Shown: one piece after another, positions 22,299-29,921 of the stretch | Layout of the letters: every line of letters begins with the position of its first letter | Numbering within the stretch: position 1 is the first letter of the stretch | NCBI GenBank assembly: GCA_047605605.1 | Contig: JASGFG010000045.1 | Location: 1-30,260 of the forward strand | Source: JAATGA01 sp047605605 | Lineage (GTDB): Bacteria; Pseudomonadota; Alphaproteobacteria; Rhodobacterales; Rhodobacteraceae | Direction: 5' to 3' | DNA: 30,260 nucleotides | Notes under the pieces: model-generated | What the model was told of the DNA's origin: nothing | The model's database searches: none | What the model saw: the letters and a program-made list of their open reading frames with translations, nothing else | Made by a program: the position numbers and the translations under genes

Positions 22299-23225
22299 TC
22301 AGCGCCCCAGGCACCAGCGCATCACCGCCTTTTGCGCGTGAAGGCGGTTTTCGGCCTCGTCGAAGATCACCGAATGCGGGCCGTCCATCACCGCGCTGGT
22401 CGCCTCGTCGTTGCGATGCGCGGGCAGGCAGTGCATGAACAGCGCCTCGGGCCGGGCCTGCGCCATCAGATGTTCATTCACCTGATAGGGGCGCAGCTGG
22501 TTGTGGCGGCGTTCCTTGGCGCTTTCGGGATCGTGCATCGACACCCAGGTGTCGGTCACCACCAGATCGGCGCCGTCCACCGCCTTCATCGGGTCGCGCT
22601 CGATGGTGACGCGGACGCCCTTTTCGCGGGCAAAGCCGATCCATTCCGCCTCGGGGTCCAGCGTCGGCGGGCCGGTGAAGGTGAAGTCGAAGCCGAACTG
22701 TCCGGCGGCCTGAATGAAACTGGCCGCGACGTTGTTGCCGTCGCCGCACCAGACCACCTTCTTGCCCGCGATCGGGCCGCGATGTTCCTCATAGGTCATC
22801 ACGTCGGCCATGATCTGGCAGGGATGGGTGCGGTTGGTCAGGCCGTTGATCACCGGCACGGTGGCGTATTCGGCCATCTCTTGCAGGGTTTGCTCTTCAA
22901 AGGTGCGGATCATGATCAGGTCGACATAGCGCGACAGCACGCGGGCGGTGTCGGCGATGGTCTCGCCATGACCCAGCTGCATTTCCTTGCCGGACAGGAC
23001 CATCGTCTCGCCCCCCATCTGGCGCACGCCCACGTCGAAGGAAACGCGGGTGCGGGTCGAGGGCTTTTCAAAGATCAGCGCGACCATGTGGCCCTTCAGC
23101 GGCTGGTCGTCGTCGGGCGTGCCTTTCGGCAGGCCGGCGCGGGCGGTCTTCATCGCGCGGGCAGTGTCGATCATGTGCCGCAGGTCGGCGGCGGGGGTGG
23201 TGTGGATGTCGAGGAAATGTTTCAT
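22299..23225 (-). CDS. argF: ornithine carbamoyltransferase
   Basis: This 308-residue enzyme makes citrulline from ornithine and carbamoyl phosphate in arginine biosynthesis. The carbamoyl-phosphate loop STRTR is at 56-60, HPCQ at 134-137, the ornithine-side SMHDPESAKERR near 229-240 (SMG is typical; here SMH) and HCLPAHR at 265-271. The ATG at 23223-23225 gives MKHFLDIHTT, with AAGG upstream. The open frame continues 11 codons further up but has no better start. It lies 123 bp downstream of argD on the same strand, the usual alphaproteobacterial argD-argF pair. A hairpin element (copy D) occupies that spacer. Confidence 0.97.
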   Translation of the reverse strand: MKHFLDIHTTPAADLRHMIDTARAMKTARAGLPKGTPDDDQPLKGHMVALIFEKPSTRTRVSFDVGVRQMGGETMVLSGKEMQLGHGETIADTARVLSRYVDLIMIRTFEEQTLQEMAEYATVPVINGLTNRTHPCQIMADVMTYEEHRGPIAGKKVVWCGDGNNVAASFIQAAGQFGFDFTFTGPPTLDPEAEWIGFAREKGVRVTIERDPMKAVDGADLVVTDTWVSMHDPESAKERRHNQLRPYQVNEHLMAQARPEALFMHCLPAHRNDEATSAVMDGPHSVIFDEAENRLHAQKAVMRWCLGR

Positions 23226-23243
23226 GTCGGACCTTGTGGCAGG

Positions 23244-23302
23244 CCCCGGGGGCTTCACGCCCCCGGACCCCCGTGGGATATTTATGCAAAGAGGATGAAC
23301 AG
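23244..23302 (+). repeat. GGATATTT intergenic element, copy D, in the argD-argF spacer
   Basis: A perfect 8-bp hairpin, CCGGGGGC (23246-23253) and GCCCCCGG (23259-23266) around TTCAC, leads into GGACCCCCGTGGGATATTT. Then comes a tail identical for 28 bases (23275-23302) to 28772-28799. The order hairpin, GGACC, GGATATTT is the same as in copies B and C, though the bases differ. It points against argD and argF. It may lower read-through into argF or protect the argD message; this is inference. Confidence 0.7.
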
Positions 23303-23348
23303 CGCCTGTTCGATGCCTCGTCGCCGGGTGTGCGGGTGCGGCAGGGGA

Positions 23349-24536
23349 TCAGGCTGCATCCAGGGTCTTCTCCACATCAGTCGCCGCGGCGTCGAGGCGT
23401 TTGAGCGCCTCGGCAATGTCGGCGTCGGGGATGTTCAACGCGGGCAGCAGGCGCAGCACGTTGTCCGAGGCGGCGACGGTCAGCAGGTGTTGCGCATAGC
23501 CTGCCTTGACCAGATCGGCATTCGGCGCGCGGCATTTCAGTCCAAGGATCAGGCCCTGGCCGCGGACGGAGTCGAACACCTGCGGATGGGCGGCGACCAG
23601 CCCTTCGAGGCCCTGGCGGAACAGGGCGGCCTTGCGGCTGACCTCGGCCAGAAAGGCCGGGTCGGTGACGATGCGCGCCACCGTGCCGCCGACCGCGCAG
23701 GCCAGCGGGTTGCCGCCATAGGTCGAGCCATGGGTGCCCGCCGTCATGCCCGAGGCGGCCTCTTCGGTCGCCAGCACCGCGCCGAGCGGGAAGCCGCCGC
23801 CGATGCCCTTGGCCACCATCATGATGTCGGGGGTCACGCCCGTCCATTCATGCGCGAACAGCCGCCCCGTGCGGCCCATGCCGCATTGCACCTCGTCGAA
23901 GATCAGCAGGACGCCGGTTTCGGCCCGGATCGCGTCAAGCTCGCGGAAGAAGCTGTCGGGCGCGGTGCGGATGCCGCCCTCGCCCTGGATCGGCTCGATC
24001 ATGATCGCGGCCGTGTCGGGGGTGAGGGCCGCGCGCACCGCCGCCGCATCGCCGAAGGGCACCTGGACGAAGCCGGGCAGCAGCGGGCCGAAGCCCTTGA
24101 CCATCTTTTCCGACCCCGCCGCCGCGATGGCGGCAGAGGAGCGGCCGTGGAACGCGCCGTCGAAGGTGATGATCTGCACCCGGTCGGGCTGGCCCTTTTC
24201 ATACCAGTATTTGCGGGCCATCTTGATCGCCAGTTCCGCCGCCTCGGTTCCCGAGTTGGTGAAGAAGGCGGTATCGGCAAAGGTGTGGTCCACCAGGATG
24301 TCGGCCAGCGCCTCCTGTTCCGGGATGCGGTAGACGTTGGAGACGTGCCAGAGCTTGCCCGCCTGTTCCGTCACCGCCGCGACCAGCGCCGGATGCGCAT
24401 GACCAAGCGCGTTCACCGCGATGCCCGACCCGAGGTCGAGGTATCGGCTGCCGTCCTCGGACCAGAGCCAGCTGCCTTCGCCCCTGGTGAAGGCAAGGGG
24501 GGCGCGGTTGTAGGTGGGCAGGACATGCGGGATCAT
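23349..24536 (-). CDS. argD: acetylornithine transaminase
   Basis: This 395-residue class III PLP aminotransferase interconverts N-acetylglutamate semialdehyde and N-acetylornithine, and often also serves the succinyl-diaminopimelate step. FFTNSGTEAAELAIKMARKY binds the cofactor phosphate, FDGAFHGRSS and EPIQGEGGI follow, and Asp214 in IFDEVQCGMGRTG contacts the pyridine nitrogen. Lys243 in VAKGIGGGFPLGA holds PLP. The C-terminus VEKTLDAA is complete. The ATG at 24534-24536 (MIPHVLPTYNRAPLAF) has AAAGGA upstream and matches the family; the 18-codon extension is not supported. It heads the argD-argF unit and is divergent from the GAF regulator across 431 bp. Confidence 0.96.
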   Translation of the reverse strand: MIPHVLPTYNRAPLAFTRGEGSWLWSEDGSRYLDLGSGIAVNALGHAHPALVAAVTEQAGKLWHVSNVYRIPEQEALADILVDHTFADTAFFTNSGTEAAELAIKMARKYWYEKGQPDRVQIITFDGAFHGRSSAAIAAAGSEKMVKGFGPLLPGFVQVPFGDAAAVRAALTPDTAAIMIEPIQGEGGIRTAPDSFFRELDAIRAETGVLLIFDEVQCGMGRTGRLFAHEWTGVTPDIMMVAKGIGGGFPLGAVLATEEAASGMTAGTHGSTYGGNPLACAVGGTVARIVTDPAFLAEVSRKAALFRQGLEGLVAAHPQVFDSVRGQGLILGLKCRAPNADLVKAGYAQHLLTVAASDNVLRLLPALNIPDADIAEALKRLDAAATDVEKTLDAA

Positions 24537-24967
24537 TGGGTGGTCCTTTGCAGAAAGCCTAGCCGTGCCAAAGGCGGCGGGGCGAGTCAACGGATGAGAC
24601 GAAGGATGACGCGGCCCTGTAACAACCGGGCCAAAGGCGGATCGCGCCGGAACGCTGTCAGCGTCGGCGTCGGGGCAACTGGAACAGGGTGCCTTGTGCG
24701 ATCATGCCGCGGGGATAGCGGAAAGGCGGGGGGCTGTAAACGGGGTTGATGGGCGGCGTGGTGCCATGGGGCCGGCCCCCGGAGGGGTTTTGCACCCCTC
24801 CGGACCACCCCGCAGGATATTTGGGTCCAGAAAGAGGGGGGAGGGGGCGGGTGGCGAGGCGTTGCCGTCGGGTGCAAGCGGGGGTTGCCGGATCGCGCGG
24901 GGACACCTATCGTCAGCGGGGTCGGAGGTGCCGCCGGGGAGGGTTGCGCACGGCCAGGGGGGACGCC
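24537..24967. other. 431-bp intergenic region between argD and the GAF regulator
   Basis: This divergent spacer holds the promoters of argD (left) and of the regulator (right) plus repeat copy C. On the minus strand at about 24658-24762 a short open stretch reads NPVYSPPPFRYPRGMIAQGT and ends in a stop at 24658. It has no start codon with a ribosome-binding site and vaguely recalls the first residues of acetoacetate-decarboxylase-like proteins. It could be a gene remnant, but I would not annotate it as a gene. The last 120 bases before the regulator show only its AGGGGGG ribosome-binding site and no clear promoter boxes. Confidence 0.5.
24777..24841 (+). repeat. GGATATTT intergenic element, copy C (65 bp)
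   Basis: This is the plus-strand twin of 14312-14376, identical over all 65 positions. The hairpin CCGGAGGGG (24779-24787) / CCCCTCCGG (24795-24803) has the loop TTTTGCA. GGACC (24802-24806) pairs with GGTCC (24824-24828) around the CGCAGGATATTTG core, giving an alternative fold that shares bases with the first hairpin. Unlike copy B it does not follow a recognised gene on its strand, so a plain terminator role does not explain it. Confidence 0.85.
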
Positions 24968-25924
24968 ATGTCAAGGACCGATCCCGCAGCACATTCCCGC
25001 GCCGTCGAGGCGGCGCTGTCCTCGGGCGCGGCCGCCCGGTCGCCCGTTGCCGCCTCGTGGAGCCGGTCGGCCCGCCTGCATGGTCTGGCCCCGGATCGGG
25101 GGCGCAAGCCCGAGCGGATGACGGCGCAGGAACTGGCACTGGCCGTGCAGCGGATGGAGCCGGTGGTGCGTGCGGCGGGGCCCAGCCTCGACCGGCTGTT
25201 CCAGGCGGTGGGGGGCGTAGGCTGCTGCGTCCTGCTGGCCGACCGCGACGGCGTGCCGGTGGACCGGCGCGGCGCATCCGTCGATGACCGGACGTTTCAG
25301 GACTGGGGGTTGTGGACCGGCGCCCTGTGGGACGAGGCGCATGAGGGCACCAACGGCATCGGCACCGCGCTGGCCGAAGGCCGCGCCGTCACCATCCATG
25401 GCACCGACCATTTCCTGGCCCGCAATACGCTTTTGTCCTGCATGAGCGCGCCGCTTTACGATGCCGAGGGGCAGCTGGCGGGGGTGGTGGACGTGTCCTC
25501 GTGCCGGGCCGACCTGACCGAGGGGTTCGCGGGCCTGATCAGCCATGCCGTGACCGAGGCCGCCCGGCGGATCGAGGCGGATGTGTTCCGCCTGGCCTTT
25601 CCCCGCGCGCGGATCGTGCTGCTGCCGAATGCCGAGCGGCATCCGGGGGCGGCGCTGGCGGTCGATGGCGACGATCTGGTGATCGGCGCCACCCGCGGCG
25701 CACGCGCCATGTTGGGCCTGTCGGGCGACCTGATGAAAAGCCCGCGTCCGGCGGCCGATCTGCTGGGCGCCGACGCGCCCGAAACGCTGGAGGATGCCGA
25801 ACGCGCCGTTCTGATGCGGGCGCTGGCGCGGGCGGGGGGCAATGTCTCGGCCGCGGCGCGGGGGCTTGGCATCTCGCGCGCGACGTTCCACCGCAAGATT
25901 GCTGCGCCGCGGCGTCATTCCTGA
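24968..25924 (+). CDS. GAF / Fis-HTH transcriptional regulator (AcoR-like, without AAA+ domain)
   Basis: This 318-residue protein starts like the acetoin-type activators AcoR: SPVAASWSRSARLHGLAPD near 26-44 and a GAF sensor domain (about 65-200) with WDEAHEGTNGIGTALAEGRAV and SCMSAPLYDAEGQLAGVVDVSS. A linker and a C-terminal Fis-type helix-turn-helix (RAGGNVSAAARGLGISRATFHRKI, about 287-310) follow. AcoR proteins carry a sigma-54-activating AAA+ domain between GAF and HTH; here there is no GAFTGA, no Walker A and no room for it. It should therefore act on sigma-70-type promoters, as activator or repressor. It lies 141 bp upstream of the aldehyde dehydrogenase in the same direction, with a perfect palindrome just after its stop codon. 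A role sensing an alcohol or aldehyde signal and controlling those genes is the natural inference. The ATG 24968 follows AGGGGGG. Confidence 0.88.
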   Translation: MSRTDPAAHSRAVEAALSSGAAARSPVAASWSRSARLHGLAPDRGRKPERMTAQELALAVQRMEPVVRAAGPSLDRLFQAVGGVGCCVLLADRDGVPVDRRGASVDDRTFQDWGLWTGALWDEAHEGTNGIGTALAEGRAVTIHGTDHFLARNTLLSCMSAPLYDAEGQLAGVVDVSSCRADLTEGFAGLISHAVTEAARRIEADVFRLAFPRARIVLLPNAERHPGAALAVDGDDLVIGATRGARAMLGLSGDLMKSPRPAADLLGADAPETLEDAERAVLMRALARAGGNVSAAARGLGISRATFHRKIAAPRRHS

Positions 25925-25932
25925 TCCGAATC

Positions 25933-25950
25933 TGTCGCAGGGTTGCGACA
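25933..25950. promoter_or_regulatory. perfect palindrome, likely operator of the GAF/Fis regulator
   Basis: TGTCGCA (25933-25939), spacer GGGT, TGCGACA (25944-25950) is an exact inverted repeat with 7-bp arms. It begins nine bases after the regulator's stop codon and 116 bases before the aldehyde dehydrogenase start. Dyads of this size suit a dimeric Fis-type helix-turn-helix like the one encoded next door. The palindrome is seen; the pairing with this regulator is inferred. Confidence 0.65.
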
Positions 25951-26001
25951 CATCCGCGTGTGCGGGCTGCATCGCGGCGTGACTCGACTCCGATCCTTGC
26001 G

Positions 26002-26051
26002 CAATCTGACCCCATGCCGCCACGGGAGAGGCGGTGCATGTGGTCAGATTG
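26002..26051 (+). promoter_or_regulatory. long leader hairpin upstream of the aldehyde dehydrogenase
   Basis: CAATCTGACC (26002-26011) pairs exactly with GGTCAGATTG (26042-26051). The pairing continues inward (CATG with CATG, CCGCC with GGCGG) with one mismatch and a 2-nt bulge, leaving an 8-nt loop at 26022-26029. The right arm stops at the base where the ribosome-binding site GGAGGA (26052-26057) begins. As RNA it would make a stem of about 19 bp ending against the Shine-Dalgarno sequence of the aldehyde dehydrogenase. As DNA it could be a large split operator. No T run follows, so it is not a normal terminator. Confidence 0.65.
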
Positions 26052-26065
26052 GGAGGAACCAGCCG

Positions 26066-27583
26066 ATGACCAAAGCCGAAACCTTCACGCATTCGAAATC
26101 GCCGTTCAAGCCGCGCTATGAGAACTTCATCGGCGGCGAATGGGTCGCGCCCAAGAAGGGCAAGTATATGGAGAACGTCTCGCCCATGACCGGCAAGGTC
26201 GTGTGCGAGGTGCCCGCCTCGACCGCCGAGGACATCGAGCGCGCGCTGGATGCCGCGCACAAGGCCGCCCCCGCCTGGGGGCGCACCTCGACCACGGAAC
26301 GGTCGAACATCCTGCTGAAGATCGCGCAACGCATCGAGGACAACCTGGAGGCCATCGCCACCGCCGAAACCTGGGACAACGGCAAGCCGCTGCGCGAGAC
26401 GATGGCGGCGGACATCCCGCTGACCATCGACCATTTCCGCTATTTCGCCGGGGCGATCCGCGCGCAGGAAGGGTCCATCGGGCAGATCGACAACGATACC
26501 GTCGCCTATCACTTCCATGAACCTCTGGGCGTCGTCGGCCAGATCATACCGTGGAACTTCCCGATCCTGATGGCGGCGTGGAAGCTGGCGCCCGCACTGG
26601 CCGCCGGGAACGCCGTCGTGCTGAAGCCGGCCGAGCAGACCCCGGCGTCGATCATGGTGCTGATGGAACTGATCGGCGATCTGCTTCCGCCGGGCGTTCT
26701 GAACATCGTCTCGGGCGACGGGCCGAATGCGGGCGCGCCGCTGGCGTCGAACCCGCGCATCGCCAAGATCGCCTTTACCGGGTCGACCGAGGTGGGCAAG
26801 CTGATCATGAAATCGGCCGCCGACAACCTGACCAACATCACGCTGGAACTGGGCGGCAAGTCGCCGAACCTGTTCTTTGCCGATGTGATGGACGAGGACG
26901 ACGCCTTCTTTGACAAGGCGCTGGAAGGGTTCGCCCTGTTCGCGCTGAACCAGGGCGAAGTCTGCACCTGCCCGAGCCGGGCCTTGGTGCAGGAATCGAT
27001 CTATGACCGGTTCATGGAGCGTGCCCTGAAACGGGTGGCGGCGATCCAGCAGGGCGATCCGCTGTCGATCACCACGATGATCGGCGCGCAGGCCAGCCAG
27101 GAGCAGTTCGACCGCATCCAGCGCTATCTGGACATCGGCAAGAAGGAAGGCGCCAAGGTCCTGATCGGCGGCGATGTCAGCCATCAGTCGGGCGATCTGG
27201 CGGGCGGCTATTACATCAAGCCGACCGTGTTCGAGGGCAACAACAAGATGCGGGTGTTCCAGGAGGAAATCTTTGGCCCGGTCGTGTCGGTGACCACCTT
27301 CAAGACCATCGACGAGGCCATCGAGATCGCCAACGATACCGTCTATGGCTTGGGCGCGGGCGTGTGGAGCCGCGACATGAACACCGCCTATCGCGCGGGC
27401 CGCGCCATTCAGGCGGGGCGCGTCTGGACCAACTGCTATCACGCCTATCCGGCGGGGGCGGCGTTCGGCGGCTACAAGCAATCCGGTATCGGGCGTGAAA
27501 CCCACAAGATGATGCTGGACCACTATCAGGAGACCAAGAACCTGCTGGTCAGCTATAACCCCAACAAGCTCGGGTTCTTCTGA
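26066..27583 (+). CDS. NAD-dependent aldehyde dehydrogenase (acetaldehyde type, AcoD/ExaC-like)
   Basis: This 505-residue ALDH oxidises an aldehyde, most likely acetaldehyde, to the acid with NAD+. The oxyanion Asn164 is in IIPWNFPILM, the NAD loop is FTGSTEVGK, the general base is Glu261 in LELGGKSPN, and the catalytic Cys300 is in NQGEVCTCPSRA. That double-cysteine motif is characteristic of the AcoD/ExaC/AldB acetaldehyde-dehydrogenase group. EIFGPVVSVTTF and the tetramer end KMMLDHYQETKNLLVSYNPN are intact. The ATG 26066 follows GGGAGGA; an upstream in-frame extension into the leader was rejected. It is expressed with the zinc alcohol dehydrogenase that follows and is probably controlled by the GAF/Fis regulator upstream, giving an ethanol to acetate route. 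Confidence 0.95.
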   Translation: MTKAETFTHSKSPFKPRYENFIGGEWVAPKKGKYMENVSPMTGKVVCEVPASTAEDIERALDAAHKAAPAWGRTSTTERSNILLKIAQRIEDNLEAIATAETWDNGKPLRETMAADIPLTIDHFRYFAGAIRAQEGSIGQIDNDTVAYHFHEPLGVVGQIIPWNFPILMAAWKLAPALAAGNAVVLKPAEQTPASIMVLMELIGDLLPPGVLNIVSGDGPNAGAPLASNPRIAKIAFTGSTEVGKLIMKSAADNLTNITLELGGKSPNLFFADVMDEDDAFFDKALEGFALFALNQGEVCTCPSRALVQESIYDRFMERALKRVAAIQQGDPLSITTMIGAQASQEQFDRIQRYLDIGKKEGAKVLIGGDVSHQSGDLAGGYYIKPTVFEGNNKMRVFQEEIFGPVVSVTTFKTIDEAIEIANDTVYGLGAGVWSRDMNTAYRAGRAIQAGRVWTNCYHAYPAGAAFGGYKQSGIGRETHKMMLDHYQETKNLLVSYNPNKLGFF

Positions 27584-27630
27584 CCTTAAGGGCGGGTCTG
27601 TGCCGCCCGTCGGCCCATGCCCGCCCCGCG

Positions 27631-27665
27631 CGCCCGCCCCGATCCTCCCCCGGGGCGGGCGATTT
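27631..27665 (+). terminator. intrinsic terminator after the aldehyde dehydrogenase
   Basis: CGCCCGCCCCG (27631-27641) and CGGGGCGGGCG (27651-27661) form a perfect 11-bp stem with a 9-nt loop, followed by ATTTTC. It lies 47 bp after the aldehyde dehydrogenase stop and 31 bp before the alcohol dehydrogenase start, so it probably cuts or reduces read-through into that gene. Confidence 0.8.
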
Positions 27666-27695
27666 TCATGGCCCGGTCAAGAAAGGCAGATCGCG

Positions 27696-28721
27696 ATGCA
27701 AAAGACGATGAAAGCCGCCGTCGTGCGGGAATTTGGCAAGCCCCTCGTCATCGAGGAGGCGAAGGTGCCCGAGGTTCTGCCCGGCACCATTCTTGTCAAG
27801 ATCGAGGCCTGCGGCGTCTGCCATACCGATCTGCACGCCGCCCATGGCGACTGGCCGGTCAAGCCCAAGCCGCCCTTCATTCCGGGGCATGAGGGCGTGG
27901 GCCATGTCGTCGCCGTTGGGACGGGTGTCACCAATGTGCGCGAGGGCGACCGGGTGGGGGTGCCCTGGCTCTATTCCGCCTGCGGGCATTGCGAGCATTG
28001 TCTGGGCGGGTGGGAAACCCTGTGCGAGCAGCAGCAGAACTCGGGCTATTCGGTGAATGGCGGGTTCGCGGAATATGTGCTGGCCGACCCGAATTATGTG
28101 GGCCATCTGCCGAAGAACGTGGGCTTTGTGGAAATCGCGCCGGTGCTGTGCGCCGGGGTGACGGTCTACAAGGGGCTGAAGATGACGGATACGCGGCCCG
28201 GCGAATGGGTGGTGATTTCTGGCATCGGCGGGTTGGGGCACATGGCGGTGCAATATGCCAAGGCCATGGGTCTGCATGTGGCGGCGGTGGACATCGACGA
28301 CAGCAAGCTGAAGCTGGCGAAGGAATTGGGGGCCGAGGTGACGGTGAACGCTCGCACCACCGACCCGGTGGCCGCGATCAGGAAGGAGATCGGCGGCGCG
28401 CATGGGGTGCTAGTGACCGCCGTTTCGCCGAAAGCCTTCGAGCAATCGCTAAAATTCGCCCGGCGCGGCGGGACCATCGCGTTGAACGGTCTGCCGCCGG
28501 GGGATTTCCCGCTGCCGATCTTTGACATGGTGCTGGAGGGGATCACGGTGCGCGGCTCGATCGTCGGCACGCGGCTGGATCTGGCGGAATCGCTGGACTT
28601 CGCGGGGCGCGGGCTGGTCAAGGCGCATACGGCGACGGCAAAGCTGGAAGAGATCAACGATGTGTTCCACAAGATGGAGCAGGGCAAGATCGACGGGCGG
28701 ATCGTGCTGGATTTCGCGTAA
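27696..28721 (+). CDS. adhP: zinc-dependent alcohol dehydrogenase AdhP
   Basis: This 341-residue medium-chain dehydrogenase interconverts primary alcohols such as ethanol and aldehydes with NAD. The catalytic zinc ligands are Cys42 (CGVCHTDLHAAHGDW), His65 (PGHEGVG) and Cys152 (LCAGVTVYKG). The structural zinc cysteines are Cys96, Cys99, Cys102 and Cys110. The Rossmann loop GIGGLGHMAVQYAK and Asp in AVDIDD indicate NAD(H) preference. Length and motifs match AdhP/AdhA. The ATG 27696 has AAAGGCAG upstream; the open frame before it contains the terminator and is not coding. It functions with the aldehyde dehydrogenase upstream, but the intervening terminator suggests partly independent expression. 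Confidence 0.95.
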   Translation: MQKTMKAAVVREFGKPLVIEEAKVPEVLPGTILVKIEACGVCHTDLHAAHGDWPVKPKPPFIPGHEGVGHVVAVGTGVTNVREGDRVGVPWLYSACGHCEHCLGGWETLCEQQQNSGYSVNGGFAEYVLADPNYVGHLPKNVGFVEIAPVLCAGVTVYKGLKMTDTRPGEWVVISGIGGLGHMAVQYAKAMGLHVAAVDIDDSKLKLAKELGAEVTVNARTTDPVAAIRKEIGGAHGVLVTAVSPKAFEQSLKFARRGGTIALNGLPPGDFPLPIFDMVLEGITVRGSIVGTRLDLAESLDFAGRGLVKAHTATAKLEEINDVFHKMEQGKIDGRIVLDFA

Positions 28722-28725
28722 AGGG

Positions 28726-28748
28726 AAGGGGGGCGCTGCCCCCCTTTT
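28726..28748 (+). terminator. intrinsic terminator of adhP
   Basis: AAGGGGGGC (28726-28734) and GCCCCCCTT (28738-28746) form a perfect 9-bp stem with a GCT loop and end in TTTT (28745-28748), five bases after the adhP stop. A second small hairpin, TTGGCC/GGCCAA (28747-28761), follows directly. Confidence 0.88.
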
Positions 28749-28771
28749 GGCCTGCGGCCAATTCACCCCCC

Positions 28772-28799
28772 GGGATATTTATGCAAAGAGGATGAACAG
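28772..28799 (+). repeat. GGATATTT intergenic element, copy E
   Basis: GGGATATTTATGCAAAGAGG followed by ATGAACAG is identical over 28 bases to the tail of copy D (23275-23302). It comes after the adhP terminator hairpins and a C-rich stretch, so the order hairpin, C-run, GGATATTT seen in the other copies is kept with unrelated hairpin bases. The next 87 bases up to bmt are comparatively AT-rich and hold a small TGTCC-GTA-GGACA hairpin (28830-28842) but no promoter or riboswitch that I recognise. Confidence 0.7.
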
Positions 28800-28886
28800 A
28801 TTTCATCATCTTCATGGGAAATATGAATTTGTCCGTAGGACAGGAGGGGATTATCTGACGGGCCTTCGGTGAATGAGGGTGCGCCC

Positions 28887-29917
<1,031 letters not shown>

Positions 29918-29921
<4 letters not shown>

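Noticed and set aside
24658..24762. Minus-strand fragment NPVYSPPPFRYPRGMIAQGT as a possible truncated gene
   Set aside because: About 35 codons without a supported start and with only a vague resemblance to acetoacetate-decarboxylase-like N-termini. It is mentioned in the intergenic entry but not called as a gene or pseudogene.
25951..26001. Sigma-54 promoter upstream of the aldehyde dehydrogenase
   Set aside because: TTGC at 25997-26000 has no GG at the required distance upstream, and the neighbouring regulator lacks the AAA+ domain that sigma-54 needs.
28800..28886. Possible S-adenosylmethionine or cobalamin riboswitch ahead of the methionine synthase genes
   Set aside because: Only 87 bases with one 5-bp hairpin. 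None of the conserved cores of SAM-II, SAH or cobalamin riboswitches could be recognised.
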